The notes beneath the pieces were generated by a model, which searched no databases, was not told the DNA's origin, and worked only from the letters and a program-made list of their open reading frames with translations. A stretch of 64,000 bases of DNA from Frigidibacter albus. Its GTDB lineage: Bacteria; Pseudomonadota; Alphaproteobacteria; Rhodobacterales; Rhodobacteraceae. The position numbers were made by a program, and so were the translations under genes. Below are positions 44,329 through 53,260 of this stretch, piece by piece. Location of the stretch: the NCBI RefSeq assembly GCF_009908165.1, contig NZ_JAAAUC010000007.1, forward strand, positions 186,001 through 250,000, written 5' to 3'. Each line of letters begins with the position of its first letter. The first letter of the stretch is position 1.

Positions 44329-45275
44329 TGGACGGGGCCGCTGCACCCGCGCCGCTCTACACCGACATAGCCGATGCCCCCGTCGGGGGCATCGCGTTGT
44401 GGCGGACCTGCGCCGATGGCGTGCGGGTGCGGGTGGCGCTTTGGCCCTGCGAGGGCGCGAAGGGAACGGTGCTGCTGTTCCCCGGCCGTACGGAATACAT
44501 TGAAAAATATGGGCCCGCCGCGGGTGAGCTGGCCGAGCGCGGCTATGCGATGGCCTGCATCGACTGGCGCGGGCAAGGGCTGGCCGACCGGCCTCTGGCC
44601 GATCCGGCGCGCGGGCATGTCGGGCGGTTTGCCGAGTATCAGTTCGACGTGGCGGAACTGGTCGCGGCGGCGCGCGCGGCGGGCCTGCCCGAACCCTTCC
44701 ACCTGATTGCGCATTCGATGGGCGGCAGCATCGGCCTGCGCGCCCTGCAGGAGGGGCTGCCGGTCCGCTCGGCCGTGTTCTCGGCCCCGATGTGGGGGAT
44801 CAAGATCCATGTTGCGGCGCGGCCCTTGGCCTGGGCGGTCGGCACCGGCGCGCGGATGGCGCGGCGCGGGCATCTTTATGCGCCCTCGACCGGGCCGGTG
44901 ACCTATGTGCTGGCCAACGACGCCCCCGGCAATGTGCTGACCACCGATCCGGACATGTACGCCTTCATGCAGCGGCAATTGCGCGCGCATCCCGAGCTGG
45001 CGCTTGGCGGGCCGACGCTGCACTGGCTGCTGGAGGCGCTGCGCGAGACGCGGGCGCTGGCGGGACGCGTGCCACCCGCCCTGCCCTGCCTGTGCGTCAT
45101 GGGCGGCAATGAGCGGGTGGTCGATACCGGCCGCATCCGCAGCGTGATGGCGCGCTGGCCCGGCGGCCGGCTGGAGCTGATCCCGGGCGCCGAGCATGAG
45201 GTGATGATGGAGACGCCGGCCACGCGTCAGCGGTTCTATGACAGCGCGGCGGCCCTGTTCGACGCCGAGGGCTGA
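44328..45275 (+). CDS. Alpha/beta hydrolase, lysophospholipase L2-like
   Basis: A 315-residue hydrolase. CIDWRGQGLADRP and the nucleophile elbow HLIAHSMGGSIGLRAL (catalytic Ser) match the PldB/monoglyceride lipase group. A late Asp (MGGNERVVDTGRI) and His (GAEHEVMME) complete the triad. The start overlaps the SCP2 gene by one base. No signal peptide is evident. The substrate (lysophospholipid or monoacylglycerol) is inferred from family. Confidence 0.9.
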   Translation: MDGAAAPAPLYTDIADAPVGGIALWRTCADGVRVRVALWPCEGAKGTVLLFPGRTEYIEKYGPAAGELAERGYAMACIDWRGQGLADRPLADPARGHVGRFAEYQFDVAELVAAARAAGLPEPFHLIAHSMGGSIGLRALQEGLPVRSAVFSAPMWGIKIHVAARPLAWAVGTGARMARRGHLYAPSTGPVTYVLANDAPGNVLTTDPDMYAFMQRQLRAHPELALGGPTLHWLLEALRETRALAGRVPPALPCLCVMGGNERVVDTGRIRSVMARWPGGRLELIPGAEHEVMMETPATRQRFYDSAAALFDAEG

Positions 45276-45277
45276 CC

Positions 45278-46003
45278 TCAGATCGTTATCTGGGTAAAGC
45301 TTTCGCGCAAAGCCACCGACCAGGCCTCGCTCATTTCCTTGAACTGAGGGTCGCCCGCCTCGATCCGGCGGCGCGAGGTCACCCGGCAGGCGTCCTTCTC
45401 GATCACAGCAAGGTCCAGCGGCATCCCGACCGACAGGTTCGAGCGCAGGGTCGAATCCATCGACAGCAGCACCGCCTTCTGCGCCTCGGAGATCGAGGTG
45501 GCGGGCTTCACCACCCGGTCGAGAATCGGCTTGCCGTATTTGTGCTCGCCGATCTGCAGGAAAGGCGTGTCATCGGTCGCCTCGATGAAGTTGCCTTCCG
45601 GGTAGATCAGGAACATCCGCATCGCGCCGCCCGCCCGCTGCCCGGCCACGATCATGCTGGCCGAAGTGCTGACCTTGGCGGCGGTCATCTTCTCGTCGAT
45701 GTCCTGCCGGACCGAGGCGAGGGTGTTGCCGATGATCTCGGCCACCTTCAGCATCGTCGGCGCCAGCATGATCGAGCTGGCGGCATCGGCGTCGGGTTCG
45801 TCGATCGCCTCGCGCAGGCGGGCGATGGTGGTCTGGGTGACGGACAGGCTGCCGGCGGTGAGAATCGCGATCACCCGTTCGCCGGGTTCCTCGAAGATGA
45901 ACATCTTCCGGTAGGTCGCGATGTTGTCGAGCCCGGCATTCGTCCGGGTGTCGGACAGCAGCACCATGCCCTCGTTCAACAAAAGGCCCACGCAATAGGT
46001 CAT
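45278..46003 (-). CDS. anbu: Anbu, proteasome-related peptidase
   Basis: A 241-residue Ntn-hydrolase of the Anbu (ancestral beta subunit/bacterial proteasome homologue) type. After removal of Met1 the nucleophile is Thr2 (MTYCVGLLLNEGMVLLSDTRTN); LTAGSLSVTQTTI and LSMDSTLRSNLSVGMPLDLAV are further family segments. It is the last gene of a minus-strand operon with a transglutaminase, an alpha-E protein and an ATP-grasp protein: the standard Anbu gene set, thought to make and cut a small peptide. Confidence 0.95.
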   Translation of the reverse strand: MTYCVGLLLNEGMVLLSDTRTNAGLDNIATYRKMFIFEEPGERVIAILTAGSLSVTQTTIARLREAIDEPDADAASSIMLAPTMLKVAEIIGNTLASVRQDIDEKMTAAKVSTSASMIVAGQRAGGAMRMFLIYPEGNFIEATDDTPFLQIGEHKYGKPILDRVVKPATSISEAQKAVLLSMDSTLRSNLSVGMPLDLAVIEKDACRVTSRRRIEAGDPQFKEMSEAWSVALRESFTQITI

Positions 46004-46047
46004 CTCAATGCCTCGAAATCCGCCGGTCCCCGCCCCGCCCGGCGACC

Positions 46048-46860
46048 CTATTGCTGCACGGCCTCGACCGCAACCGTCACATCCAGCGCCTCGGCGACGC
46101 GGCCATGTGCCACACCCCGGATCGGCGCCGCATCCTGCGCATCGAAACCCGAGCCGAGGCGGATGTAGCGCGCATCAGGGCAGGTAGCGTTGGAAGCATC
46201 GAAGCCGACCCAGCCCAGCCGGTCGATCCAGACCTCTGCCCAGGCATGCGAGGCCTCGTTCGGCGTGCCCTCGGCCCCCGCGTGCAGATAGCCCGAGACA
46301 TAGCGCGCCGGCATGTCGAGGAAGCGCGCGCAGGCGATCAGCGCATGGGCGTGGTCCTGACAGACGCCCTCGCCAAGCGCAAGCGCCTCGGCGGCGGTGC
46401 CGAACTGGTCGGTCGATCCGGGGCGATAGGCGATGGCCTCGTTGATCGCGGCGGCGATGCGGTGGGCGCGGTCCAGCGCGTCGGTGGCGCCGGCCGCCGC
46501 CTCTTGCGCCAGCGTCATCAGCCCGGAATCGGCCCGTGTCGGCCCGGTTTCGCGCAGATAGGCCTCCGGCGGCACGGTTTCGCGGTGGCCGCGCAGCACG
46601 CCGGCCATGTCGGTGGTGGCAACCTCGCCGGTGACCTTCACCGTGATCTCGGAGACCGGGCCGCGCAGCGACCAACCCTCGACCCAATCCCCGGCGCCGT
46701 CGCGGAAGCTGGCGCCGCGGGTGCCGCCGACGACCTCGATGCTCCAGCGGATCGCCCGCTGCCCGTCGCAGACGGACGGCGTCATCCGCAGGCTTTGCAC
46801 CGCGCCGCGCACGGGGGCGTCATAGCTGTAGGTGCTGATATGCGAGACCGTGAGGATCAT
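46048..46860 (-). CDS. Transglutaminase-like cysteine protease of the Anbu operon
   Basis: A 270-residue protein. The N-terminal beta domain (MILTVSHISTYSYDAPVRGAVQSLRM) and the core ALGEGVCQDHAHALIACARFLDMPARYVSGYL contain the catalytic Cys; SHAWAEVWIDRLGWVGFDASN carries the His and Asp. It overlaps the alpha-E gene by 4 bases and is followed by Anbu after 44 bases. It probably cleaves or transfers a peptide product of the ATP-grasp partner. Confidence 0.94.
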   Translation of the reverse strand: MILTVSHISTYSYDAPVRGAVQSLRMTPSVCDGQRAIRWSIEVVGGTRGASFRDGAGDWVEGWSLRGPVSEITVKVTGEVATTDMAGVLRGHRETVPPEAYLRETGPTRADSGLMTLAQEAAAGATDALDRAHRIAAAINEAIAYRPGSTDQFGTAAEALALGEGVCQDHAHALIACARFLDMPARYVSGYLHAGAEGTPNEASHAWAEVWIDRLGWVGFDASNATCPDARYIRLGSGFDAQDAAPIRGVAHGRVAEALDVTVAVEAVQQ

Positions 46861-47810
46861 CGTGCCACCCCGCTTAGGTAAATCTCGCCGACGAGGTGCG
46901 ACACCTCCCCCACGTCACCGATGAAGCGGCCCAGGTATTCGTGCAGGCCTTCCTCGAAGATATCATCCACCGTCATCTCGGACAGCTCCCCCAGCAAGGC
47001 GCGCGACCGGCTCTGCGCCTCGGTGGTGGTGTGATAGGCCTTGGCCAGCCGGTCGAGATGCCCGGTCGCGCCCTCGATCGCGGTGATCAGCGAACGCGGG
47101 CATTGCGGGTTCAGGATCAGAAAATGCGCGATCTTGCCGGCCGTGATGTCGCCGCCATAGGCCCAGTGGAAGGCCCGGTGCGAGGACATCGCGCGCAGAA
47201 GCGTGGTCCATTGGTAATTGTCGAGGCCGGAGCCGACATAATCGGCCCGCGGCAGCAGCACGTAGTACTTCACGTCCATCAGCCGCGCGGTGTTGTCGGC
47301 CCGCTCCAGCTTGTAGCCAAGGCCGAGGAAGTCCCAGCCATCGTTGCGCAGCAGGGTCGCGTCAATCGCCCCGCGGACCATGGCGGCATGGCGCATCGTC
47401 CATTCCGTCAGCCGCGACAGTTCCAGCTGCGAGCGCGGCGTCCGCTCCAACTGGCGCATTTCCTGAAAGGCGGTGTTGAGCGCGTCCCAGACCTGTGTGG
47501 TCAGCGCGGTGCGCACGATGCGGGCATTTTCGCGCGCCCGGCTGATGCAGTAGGCCACCGAGGAGGAGTTGTCGTGGTCGAAGAACAGGTAGCTCTCGAT
47601 GTTGCGCTGCACCGGGTCGCCATATTTCTTGGCGAAGCCCGCGGCGGTGCCCGAGGCTTGCAGCAGGCTGTCCCATTCGCTGCGGTAGCCGTGCCCGGCG
47701 GACGGCAGCAGCGCGATGCGCGCCCCCACTTCCAGCAGGCGGGCCATGGTTTCGGCGCGCTCCATGTAGCGCGCAATCCAGAACAGGTTGTCGGCGGTCC
47801 GGCTCAGCAT
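46857..47810 (-). CDS. Alpha-E domain protein (DUF403) of the Anbu operon
   Basis: A 317-residue all-helical protein starting MLSRTADNLFWIARYMERAETMARL, the classic alpha-E start. It also has GWDFLGLGYKLERADNTARLMDVKYY. Alpha-E proteins always occur with circularly permuted ATP-grasp proteins and transglutaminases; the function is not established. The frame is open further upstream, but the ATG at 47810, 6 bases after the ATP-grasp stop, fits both family and context. Confidence 0.94.
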   Translation of the reverse strand: MLSRTADNLFWIARYMERAETMARLLEVGARIALLPSAGHGYRSEWDSLLQASGTAAGFAKKYGDPVQRNIESYLFFDHDNSSSVAYCISRARENARIVRTALTTQVWDALNTAFQEMRQLERTPRSQLELSRLTEWTMRHAAMVRGAIDATLLRNDGWDFLGLGYKLERADNTARLMDVKYYVLLPRADYVGSGLDNYQWTTLLRAMSSHRAFHWAYGGDITAGKIAHFLILNPQCPRSLITAIEGATGHLDRLAKAYHTTTEAQSRSRALLGELSEMTVDDIFEEGLHEYLGRFIGDVGEVSHLVGEIYLSGVAR

Positions 47811-47815
47811 GATCT

Positions 47816-49231
47816 CTACTCCGCCAGTACCCAGGTGTCCTTGACCCCGCCGCCCTGCGACGAGTTCACGACCAGGCTGCCATCCTTCAGCGCGACGCGG
47901 GTCAGGCCGCCCGGCACCAGTTCGATCCGCTCGCCCACAAGGCAATAGGGCCGCAGGTCCACGTGGCGGGGCGCTACGCCCTCTTCCACGAAGGTCGGCA
48001 CCGTGGACAGCGCCAGCGTCGGCTGGGCGATGTAGTTGTCGGGGTCGGCAGCGATGCGGCCGGCGAAATACTCGATCTGCTCTTGCGTGGATTTTGGCCC
48101 GACCAGCATCCCGTAGCCGCCTGATCCGTGGACCTCTTTCACCACCAGATCCTTCAGGTTGGCCTGCACGTATTTCAGATCGTCGGTCTTGCCGCATTGC
48201 CAGGTGGGAACGTTGTTCAGGATCGGCTCCTCGCCCAGATAGAAGCGCACCATGTCGGGCACGAAGGTATAGACCGCCTTGTCATCGGCGACCCCGGCCC
48301 CCGGCGCCGAGCAGATGGTGACGCCGCCCGAGCGGTAGACATCCATCAGCCCCGGCACGCCCAGCATCGAATCCGGGCGGAAGCAGAGCGGGTCAAGGTA
48401 GCTGTCATCAATGCGGCGGTAGATCACATCCACCTTCTTCGGGCCTTCGGTGGTGCGCATCCAGACGAAGCCGTTTTCCACGAACAGGTCCGCGCCCTCG
48501 ACCAGTTCCACGCCCATCAGGTCGGCAAGGAAGCTGTGCTCGTAATAGGCGCTGTTGAAATGCCCCGGGGTGAGGATCACGATGGTCGGATCGCGGTCGC
48601 ATTTTGCCGGGGCGACGCTGGCCAGCGTCCGGCGCAGCAGGTCGGAATAGTTGTCTACCGGCTCGATCCGGTTGTTCTGGAACAGCGCCGGGAACATCCG
48701 CATCATGATCTCGCGGTTTTCCAGCATGTAGCTGACGCCGCTTGGCGTGCGGCAATTGTCTTCCAGCACGAAGAAATCGCCCGGCCCGGTGCGCACGATG
48801 TCGATGCCGACGATATGGCTGAACACGCCCCGCGGCGGCACGAAGCCGGACACGGCCTTTTCATAGGCCTCGTTGCGATAGACGAGGCGCGAGGGGATCT
48901 TGCCCGCCTTCACGATCTCGCCCCGGCCATAGACATCGACGAGGAAGGCGTTCAGCGCCCGCGCCCGCTGCTTGATGCCGCGTTCCAGCTTGCGCCATTC
49001 ATCCTGCGCGAAGACCCGCGGGAACATGTCGAAGGGGATCAGGCGGTCGGGATCGCCGCCCTCGCCATAGACGGCGAAGGTGATGCCGATGCGCCGGAAC
49101 AGATCCTCCGCCTCGGCCTGTTTCATCTGGCGCAATTCGGCAGGCATGGAACGCATCCAGTCCTCGAGCCGCGCATAGGGTGCCCGCACGGCACCCCCCT
49201 CATACATCTCGTTGAAATACTCGGTCGCCAT
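47816..49231 (-). CDS. Circularly permuted ATP-grasp protein of the Anbu operon
   Basis: A 471-residue protein of the permuted ATP-grasp type 2 family (DUF404/DUF407). Motifs are RVFAQDEWRKLERGIKQRARALNAFL, FFVLEDNCRTPSGVSYMLENR, and DLVVKEVHGSGGYGMLVGP. It is predicted to form peptide bonds using ATP. It is the first gene of the four-gene Anbu operon. The ATG at 49231 is chosen; a GTG one codon upstream is equally possible. Confidence 0.94.
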   Translation of the reverse strand: MATEYFNEMYEGGAVRAPYARLEDWMRSMPAELRQMKQAEAEDLFRRIGITFAVYGEGGDPDRLIPFDMFPRVFAQDEWRKLERGIKQRARALNAFLVDVYGRGEIVKAGKIPSRLVYRNEAYEKAVSGFVPPRGVFSHIVGIDIVRTGPGDFFVLEDNCRTPSGVSYMLENREIMMRMFPALFQNNRIEPVDNYSDLLRRTLASVAPAKCDRDPTIVILTPGHFNSAYYEHSFLADLMGVELVEGADLFVENGFVWMRTTEGPKKVDVIYRRIDDSYLDPLCFRPDSMLGVPGLMDVYRSGGVTICSAPGAGVADDKAVYTFVPDMVRFYLGEEPILNNVPTWQCGKTDDLKYVQANLKDLVVKEVHGSGGYGMLVGPKSTQEQIEYFAGRIAADPDNYIAQPTLALSTVPTFVEEGVAPRHVDLRPYCLVGERIELVPGGLTRVALKDGSLVVNSSQGGGVKDTWVLAE

Positions 49232-49404
49232 CACTCGTGCCGATGTCCCGCCCTGTTGTCCCCCGACGATTCAGGGGCGTTTCCCCAAGTGTTAGGCAGC
49301 GGCGCCAGACAGGGGAAGGCACCGCATGATGTTAACGCCGAAGGCCGCCAAAGTGTTGCCATAATTCGGGCAGATGCCCGTTTTTTGTGCGGTTTCGCGC
49401 GCAA

Positions 49405-49842
49405 TCAGGGTTTGCGTCGGCGCATTTCCTCGGTGATCCGGTGCAGGGATGCCACGAAGGGGGCCCGCTCCGCCTCGGGCAATGCGGCAAGTGCCCGCGC
49501 GTTCACGGCCCGCGCCGCTTCGGTCGCCGGCGCCTCCAGCGCGCGGGCCCGGTCCGTCAGATGCACCGTCTGCGCCCGGCGGTCCGCGGGATGCGCCCGC
49601 CGCTCGATCAGCCCGTCCCGCGCCATGCGACCGAGCGTGCCGGCCATCGTCGCCTGCTCCACATCCAGCCTTGCGCAAAGCTCGGCCTGGGTCAGCCCAT
49701 CCTCGCGCCACAACTCCAGCAGCGCCATGAACTGCGCCGGCGCGAGGCCGAGGGGGGCGATCCCGGCGGCCAGATGCTGCGCGAAGAGCCGCGCGAGGTG
49801 GTTGGCGAGGTAGCCGGCGGAGCGTGTCTTGTCGAAGGTCAT
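49405..49842 (-). CDS. MarR-family transcriptional regulator
   Basis: A 145-residue winged helix protein. DGLTQAELCARLDVEQATMAGTLGRMARDGLIERRAHPADRRAQTVHLT is the MarR helix-turn-helix and wing (read in segments). The ATG at 49842 follows an AAGGTG site; an upstream frame start at 49863 is inside the operator region. It diverges from a small membrane protein gene across a 77-base gap with two operator-like palindromes, so it probably represses that gene and itself. Confidence 0.92.
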   Translation of the reverse strand: MTFDKTRSAGYLANHLARLFAQHLAAGIAPLGLAPAQFMALLELWREDGLTQAELCARLDVEQATMAGTLGRMARDGLIERRAHPADRRAQTVHLTDRARALEAPATEAARAVNARALAALPEAERAPFVASLHRITEEMRRRKP

Positions 49843-49861
49843 GCGGCACCTTGCCACTTGC

Positions 49862-49900
49862 ATAGCACGCTATTCAAGCCGTATATGGATAGCATCCTAT
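49862..49900. promoter_or_regulatory. Pair of MarR operator-like palindromes
   Basis: ATAGCACGCTAT at 49862-49873 and ATAGCATCCTAT at 49889-49900, each followed by TCA, 27 bases apart. Both are (near-)palindromic and lie between the divergent MarR and membrane protein genes. Confidence 0.65.
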
Positions 49901-49919
49901 TCATATGGAGCGACTCGTC

Positions 49920-50381
49920 ATGCTGTCCCGTCCCGCCAAAGCCAAACTCCACGCCGCCGCCGGCGGTATCGCCATGCTGACCATCCTCGCCTTCCAGGCC
50001 CTGCTGTGGCGGGCCGCGGCAAGCGGTTCTCCCGAAGACATCCTCGCCGCGCGCGGGACGATCCTGTGGGGCATCGGCCTGGTGCTGATCCCGGCGCTGG
50101 CCGGGGCCGGGATCAGCGGGGCCGTCCTCGGGCGCGGCTGGAAACGGCCCGAGATCGCCGCCAAGATCCGGCGGATGCGCGTCATCGCCGCCAATGGCCT
50201 GCTGGTGCTGCTGCCCCTGGCCGTGGCCTTGTGGTGGCTTGCCAGCAAGGGGTTAGTCGAGGATCGCTTCTTCTGGCTGCAGCGGCTGGAAATGTTGGCG
50301 GGGCTGGTCAACCTTGCGTTGCTGGGGATGAACATGCGCGCCGGCCTGCGGCTTCGCGCGCCGCGGCGAATGGCCGCCTGA
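49920..50381 (+). CDS. Small four-helix membrane protein
   Basis: A 153-residue protein with about four membrane helices (GGIAMLTILAFQALLW, ILWGIGLVLIPALAGAG, ANGLLVLLPLAVALWWLA, LEMLAGLVNLALLGMNM). The ATG at 49920 has a GGAG site; the ATG at 49905 has none. Not a recognised family. Divergent from and probably controlled by the MarR gene. Function unknown. Confidence 0.78.
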   Translation: MLSRPAKAKLHAAAGGIAMLTILAFQALLWRAAASGSPEDILAARGTILWGIGLVLIPALAGAGISGAVLGRGWKRPEIAAKIRRMRVIAANGLLVLLPLAVALWWLASKGLVEDRFFWLQRLEMLAGLVNLALLGMNMRAGLRLRAPRRMAA

Positions 50382-50446
50382 GCGGCCCGCAGCGGATGCC
50401 CGCCTGAGCGGCTTCCCTTTGCCGGCGGGCAGCCTAAGTTCAGGGA

Positions 50447-51463
50447 ATGGCACGCGATCCGGTTCTTGGCTTCACCGACCGGGGCATCCATTGCCCCGCC
50501 GGGGATTTCTACATCGACCCCTGGCGCCCGGTGGACCGGGCGATCGTCACCCATGCCCATTCCGACCATGCCCGCAACGGGATGGGCCATTACCTCGCCA
50601 CCCCCCGCAGCCTTGCCGCGATGCGCCACCGCCTCGGCCCGATCACCGCGCAGGCGCTGGAATTCGGGGTGCCGCTGCGGATCGGCGGCGCCACCGTCAG
50701 CCTGCATCCAGCGGGGCATGTCCCGGGCTCGGCGCAGGTGCGGGTCGAGGTGGCGGGCGAGGTCTGGGTGGTGTCGGGGGATTACAAGATCGCTCCCGAT
50801 GGCCTCTCGGAGCCGTTCGAGCCGGTGCGCTGTGATACCTTCATCAGCGAATGCACCTTCGGCCTGCCGGTGTTCCGCTGGCGCCCCGAGGCCGAAATCC
50901 GCGCCGAGGTGAACCGCTGGTGGGCGGGGAATGCCGCTGACGGCCGCGCCTCGGTGCTGGGGGCCTATAGCCTTGGCAAGGCACAGCGGCTGCTGGCGGG
51001 GCTCGATCCCGGGATCGGCCCGATCCTGACCCATGGCGCGGTGGAGGAGATGACGGCGATCCTGCGGGCCGAGGGGCTGCGCCTGCCCGAGACGATCCGC
51101 GTGGTGCCGGGGGTGGATGCAAGATCGCATCCCGGCGCGCTGGTGCTGGCGCCGCCCGCCGCGCTTGGCACGCCTTGGGCGCGGCGGTTCGGACCGGCCT
51201 CCGAAGGGTTCGCGTCAGGCTGGATGCGCCTGCGCGGGATCCGGCGGCGGCGGTCGGTGGACCGGGGCTTCGTGATTTCCGACCATGCCGATTGGGACGG
51301 GCTGAACACCGCGATCCGCGAGACCGGGGCGGGGCGAGTGTTCGTGACGCATGGCTATACGACGGTGTTCCGGCGCTGGCTGGAGGGTCAGGGCTATGAC
51401 GCAGGGATCGTGGCGACGGACTGGCAGGGGGACGAGGCCGAGGCAGCGGAGGTGGCCGAATGA
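50447..51463 (+). CDS. Ligase-associated DNA exonuclease (metallo-beta-lactamase/beta-CASP fold)
   Basis: A 338-residue mRNA-3'-end-processing-factor-like nuclease. The metal site H36-x-H38-S-D40-H41 lies in IVTHAHSDH, with a further GDYKI Asp. GAYSLGKAQRL, HPGALVLAPPAA and FVISDHADWDGL are family segments. This family occurs next to an ATP-dependent DNA ligase and is thought to take part in a DNA repair pathway. Here it is 112 bases upstream of the ligase. Confidence 0.92.
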   Translation: MARDPVLGFTDRGIHCPAGDFYIDPWRPVDRAIVTHAHSDHARNGMGHYLATPRSLAAMRHRLGPITAQALEFGVPLRIGGATVSLHPAGHVPGSAQVRVEVAGEVWVVSGDYKIAPDGLSEPFEPVRCDTFISECTFGLPVFRWRPEAEIRAEVNRWWAGNAADGRASVLGAYSLGKAQRLLAGLDPGIGPILTHGAVEEMTAILRAEGLRLPETIRVVPGVDARSHPGALVLAPPAALGTPWARRFGPASEGFASGWMRLRGIRRRRSVDRGFVISDHADWDGLNTAIRETGAGRVFVTHGYTTVFRRWLEGQGYDAGIVATDWQGDEAEAAEVAE

Positions 51464-51484
51464 CGGTGCGCTTGCGGCTGGCGG

Positions 51485-51545
51485 CGGAGGGGGGCGCTGC
51501 CCCCCGCCTTCGGCTCCCCCCGGGATATTTTTGCCAGCAAGAAGG
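51485..51545. repeat. GC-hairpin intergenic repeat (GGGATATTTTT type), copy 2, inverted
   Basis: GGGGGGC-GCT-GCCCCCC hairpin followed by CCCGGGATATTTTTGCCAGC, the reverse complement of the copy at 25328-25398. It lies between the exonuclease and ligase genes. Confidence 0.7.
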
Positions 51546-51575
51546 GCAAGGCGTCTTTGGCATGGAGGCCGCGCA

Positions 51576-53171
51576 ATGAAGCGGTTTGCCGCGCTGTTCG
51601 CTGCGCTCGATACCACCACGCGCACGTCCGAGAAGACCGCCGCGCTGGCGGCCTATTTCCGCGAGGCGCCGGATCAGGACCGGCTGTGGACCATCGCGCT
51701 GCTGTCAGGGCGGCGGCCGAAGCGGGCGGTGAATGCCACCCGGCTGGCGGAGTGGGCGGCGGAGGTGGCGGGGCTGCCGGGCTGGCTGTTCGAGGAGAGC
51801 TATGCGGTGACCGGTGATCTGGCCGAGACCATTGCGCTGATCCTGCCGCCCCCGGAGGCGCCCGAGGCGGCGGCGCTGACCGACTGGATTACCCGCATCC
51901 GCAGCCTTGTCGCCCTGCCCGAGCCGGAGCGGCGCGATGCGGTGCTGGCGGCCTGGACGGCGCTGGAGGGGACCGAGCGATTCATGTTCAACAAGCTGAT
52001 CACCGGCGGGTTTCGCATGGGGGTGGCGCAGGGGCTGATGACCCGGGCGCTGGCGCAGGCGACGGGGATTGCCGAGCCGGACCTTGCGCTGCGACTGATG
52101 GGCGACTGGACGCCGGACAGCACGACCTTTGCCGCCCTGGTGCTGACCAATGACCCCGGCGCCAACCTGGCACGGCCCTATCCGTTCTGCCTCGCCCATG
52201 CGCTGGAGCAGGCGCCGGAGGCGCTCGGGCCACCGGAGGACTGGGCGGCGGACTGGAAATGGGACGGCATCCGCGGCCAGGCGGTGCTGCGCGGCGGGCG
52301 GTTCACGCTGTGGTCGCGGGGGGAGGAGCTGGTGACGGACCGGTTTCCCGAACTGGGGGAGCTTTCGGACCGGCTGCCCGATGGGACGGTGATCGATGGG
52401 GAGATCCTGGCGTTTTCGGCCGCAGGGGCGCCGCTGCCCTTTGCTGCCCTGCAAAAGCGCATCGGGCGCAAGACGGTGCCCAGGAAGCTGCTGGCCGAAA
52501 CGCCGGTGATCCTGATGGCCTATGACCTGCTGGAGGAGGCAGGCCGCGACATCCGGGCGGAGCCGCTGGCCGTGCGGCAAAGCGCGCTGCGGCGGTTGGC
52601 CGAAGATGTGCCCGCCAGCGCCCCCTTCCGGCTGTCGCCGCCCCTGCCCTTCGTGGATTGGCCTGCACTGGCCGCCTTGCGCGCCGGGGCGGCAGCGGCG
52701 GGGGCGGAAGGGGTTATGATCAAACGCCTCGCCTCGCCCTACCACGTCGGGCGCAAGCGGGGGGACTGGTGGAAATGGAAGCTCGATCCCATGACCTTCG
52801 ACGCGGTGATGGTCTATGCCCAGGCCGGGCATGGCCGGCGCGCCAACCTCTACACCGATTTCACCTTCGCGCTGTGGCAGGGCGACGAGCTGGTGCCGGT
52901 GACCAAGGCCTATAGCGGCCTCACCGATGCCGAGTTCGGCGAGATCACCGCCTGGGTGCGCAAGAACACACTGGAGCGGTTTGGCCCGGTGCGGCGGGTC
53001 ACGCCGCAACTGGTGTTCGAGATCGCCTTCGAGGGCATTCAGGACAGCCCGCGCCACAAGTCGGGCATCGCCCTGCGCTTTCCGCGGATGCTGCGCTGGC
53101 GGCGCGACAAGCCTGCGTCCGAGGCAGATACGCTGGAGACGGCGCGGGATCTGCTGGGCGCGCGGCGCTAG
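51576..53171 (+). CDS. ATP-dependent DNA ligase
   Basis: A 531-residue ligase of the bacterial LigB/LigC-like ATP-dependent type. The N-terminal DNA-binding domain (about 1-190) is followed by the nucleotidyltransferase domain with catalytic K228 in DWKWDGIRG, then DGEILAF, EGVMIKRLASPYHVGRKRGDWWKWK (motif IV/V; split in the protein at about 423-447), and an OB-fold end. The start at 51576 has a GGAGG site upstream. It pairs with the exonuclease gene as in other bacteria. Confidence 0.95.
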   Translation: MKRFAALFAALDTTTRTSEKTAALAAYFREAPDQDRLWTIALLSGRRPKRAVNATRLAEWAAEVAGLPGWLFEESYAVTGDLAETIALILPPPEAPEAAALTDWITRIRSLVALPEPERRDAVLAAWTALEGTERFMFNKLITGGFRMGVAQGLMTRALAQATGIAEPDLALRLMGDWTPDSTTFAALVLTNDPGANLARPYPFCLAHALEQAPEALGPPEDWAADWKWDGIRGQAVLRGGRFTLWSRGEELVTDRFPELGELSDRLPDGTVIDGEILAFSAAGAPLPFAALQKRIGRKTVPRKLLAETPVILMAYDLLEEAGRDIRAEPLAVRQSALRRLAEDVPASAPFRLSPPLPFVDWPALAALRAGAAAAGAEGVMIKRLASPYHVGRKRGDWWKWKLDPMTFDAVMVYAQAGHGRRANLYTDFTFALWQGDELVPVTKAYSGLTDAEFGEITAWVRKNTLERFGPVRRVTPQLVFEIAFEGIQDSPRHKSGIALRFPRMLRWRRDKPASEADTLETARDLLGARR

Positions 53172-53260
53172 CCGCGATCTGTGGTCCGCGCGCTGGCCAC
53201 CCTTGCACCCCGCGCCCCCGCGCCCCTATGTCTGGGGCAGCACAAAGATGAGGTTTCCCG

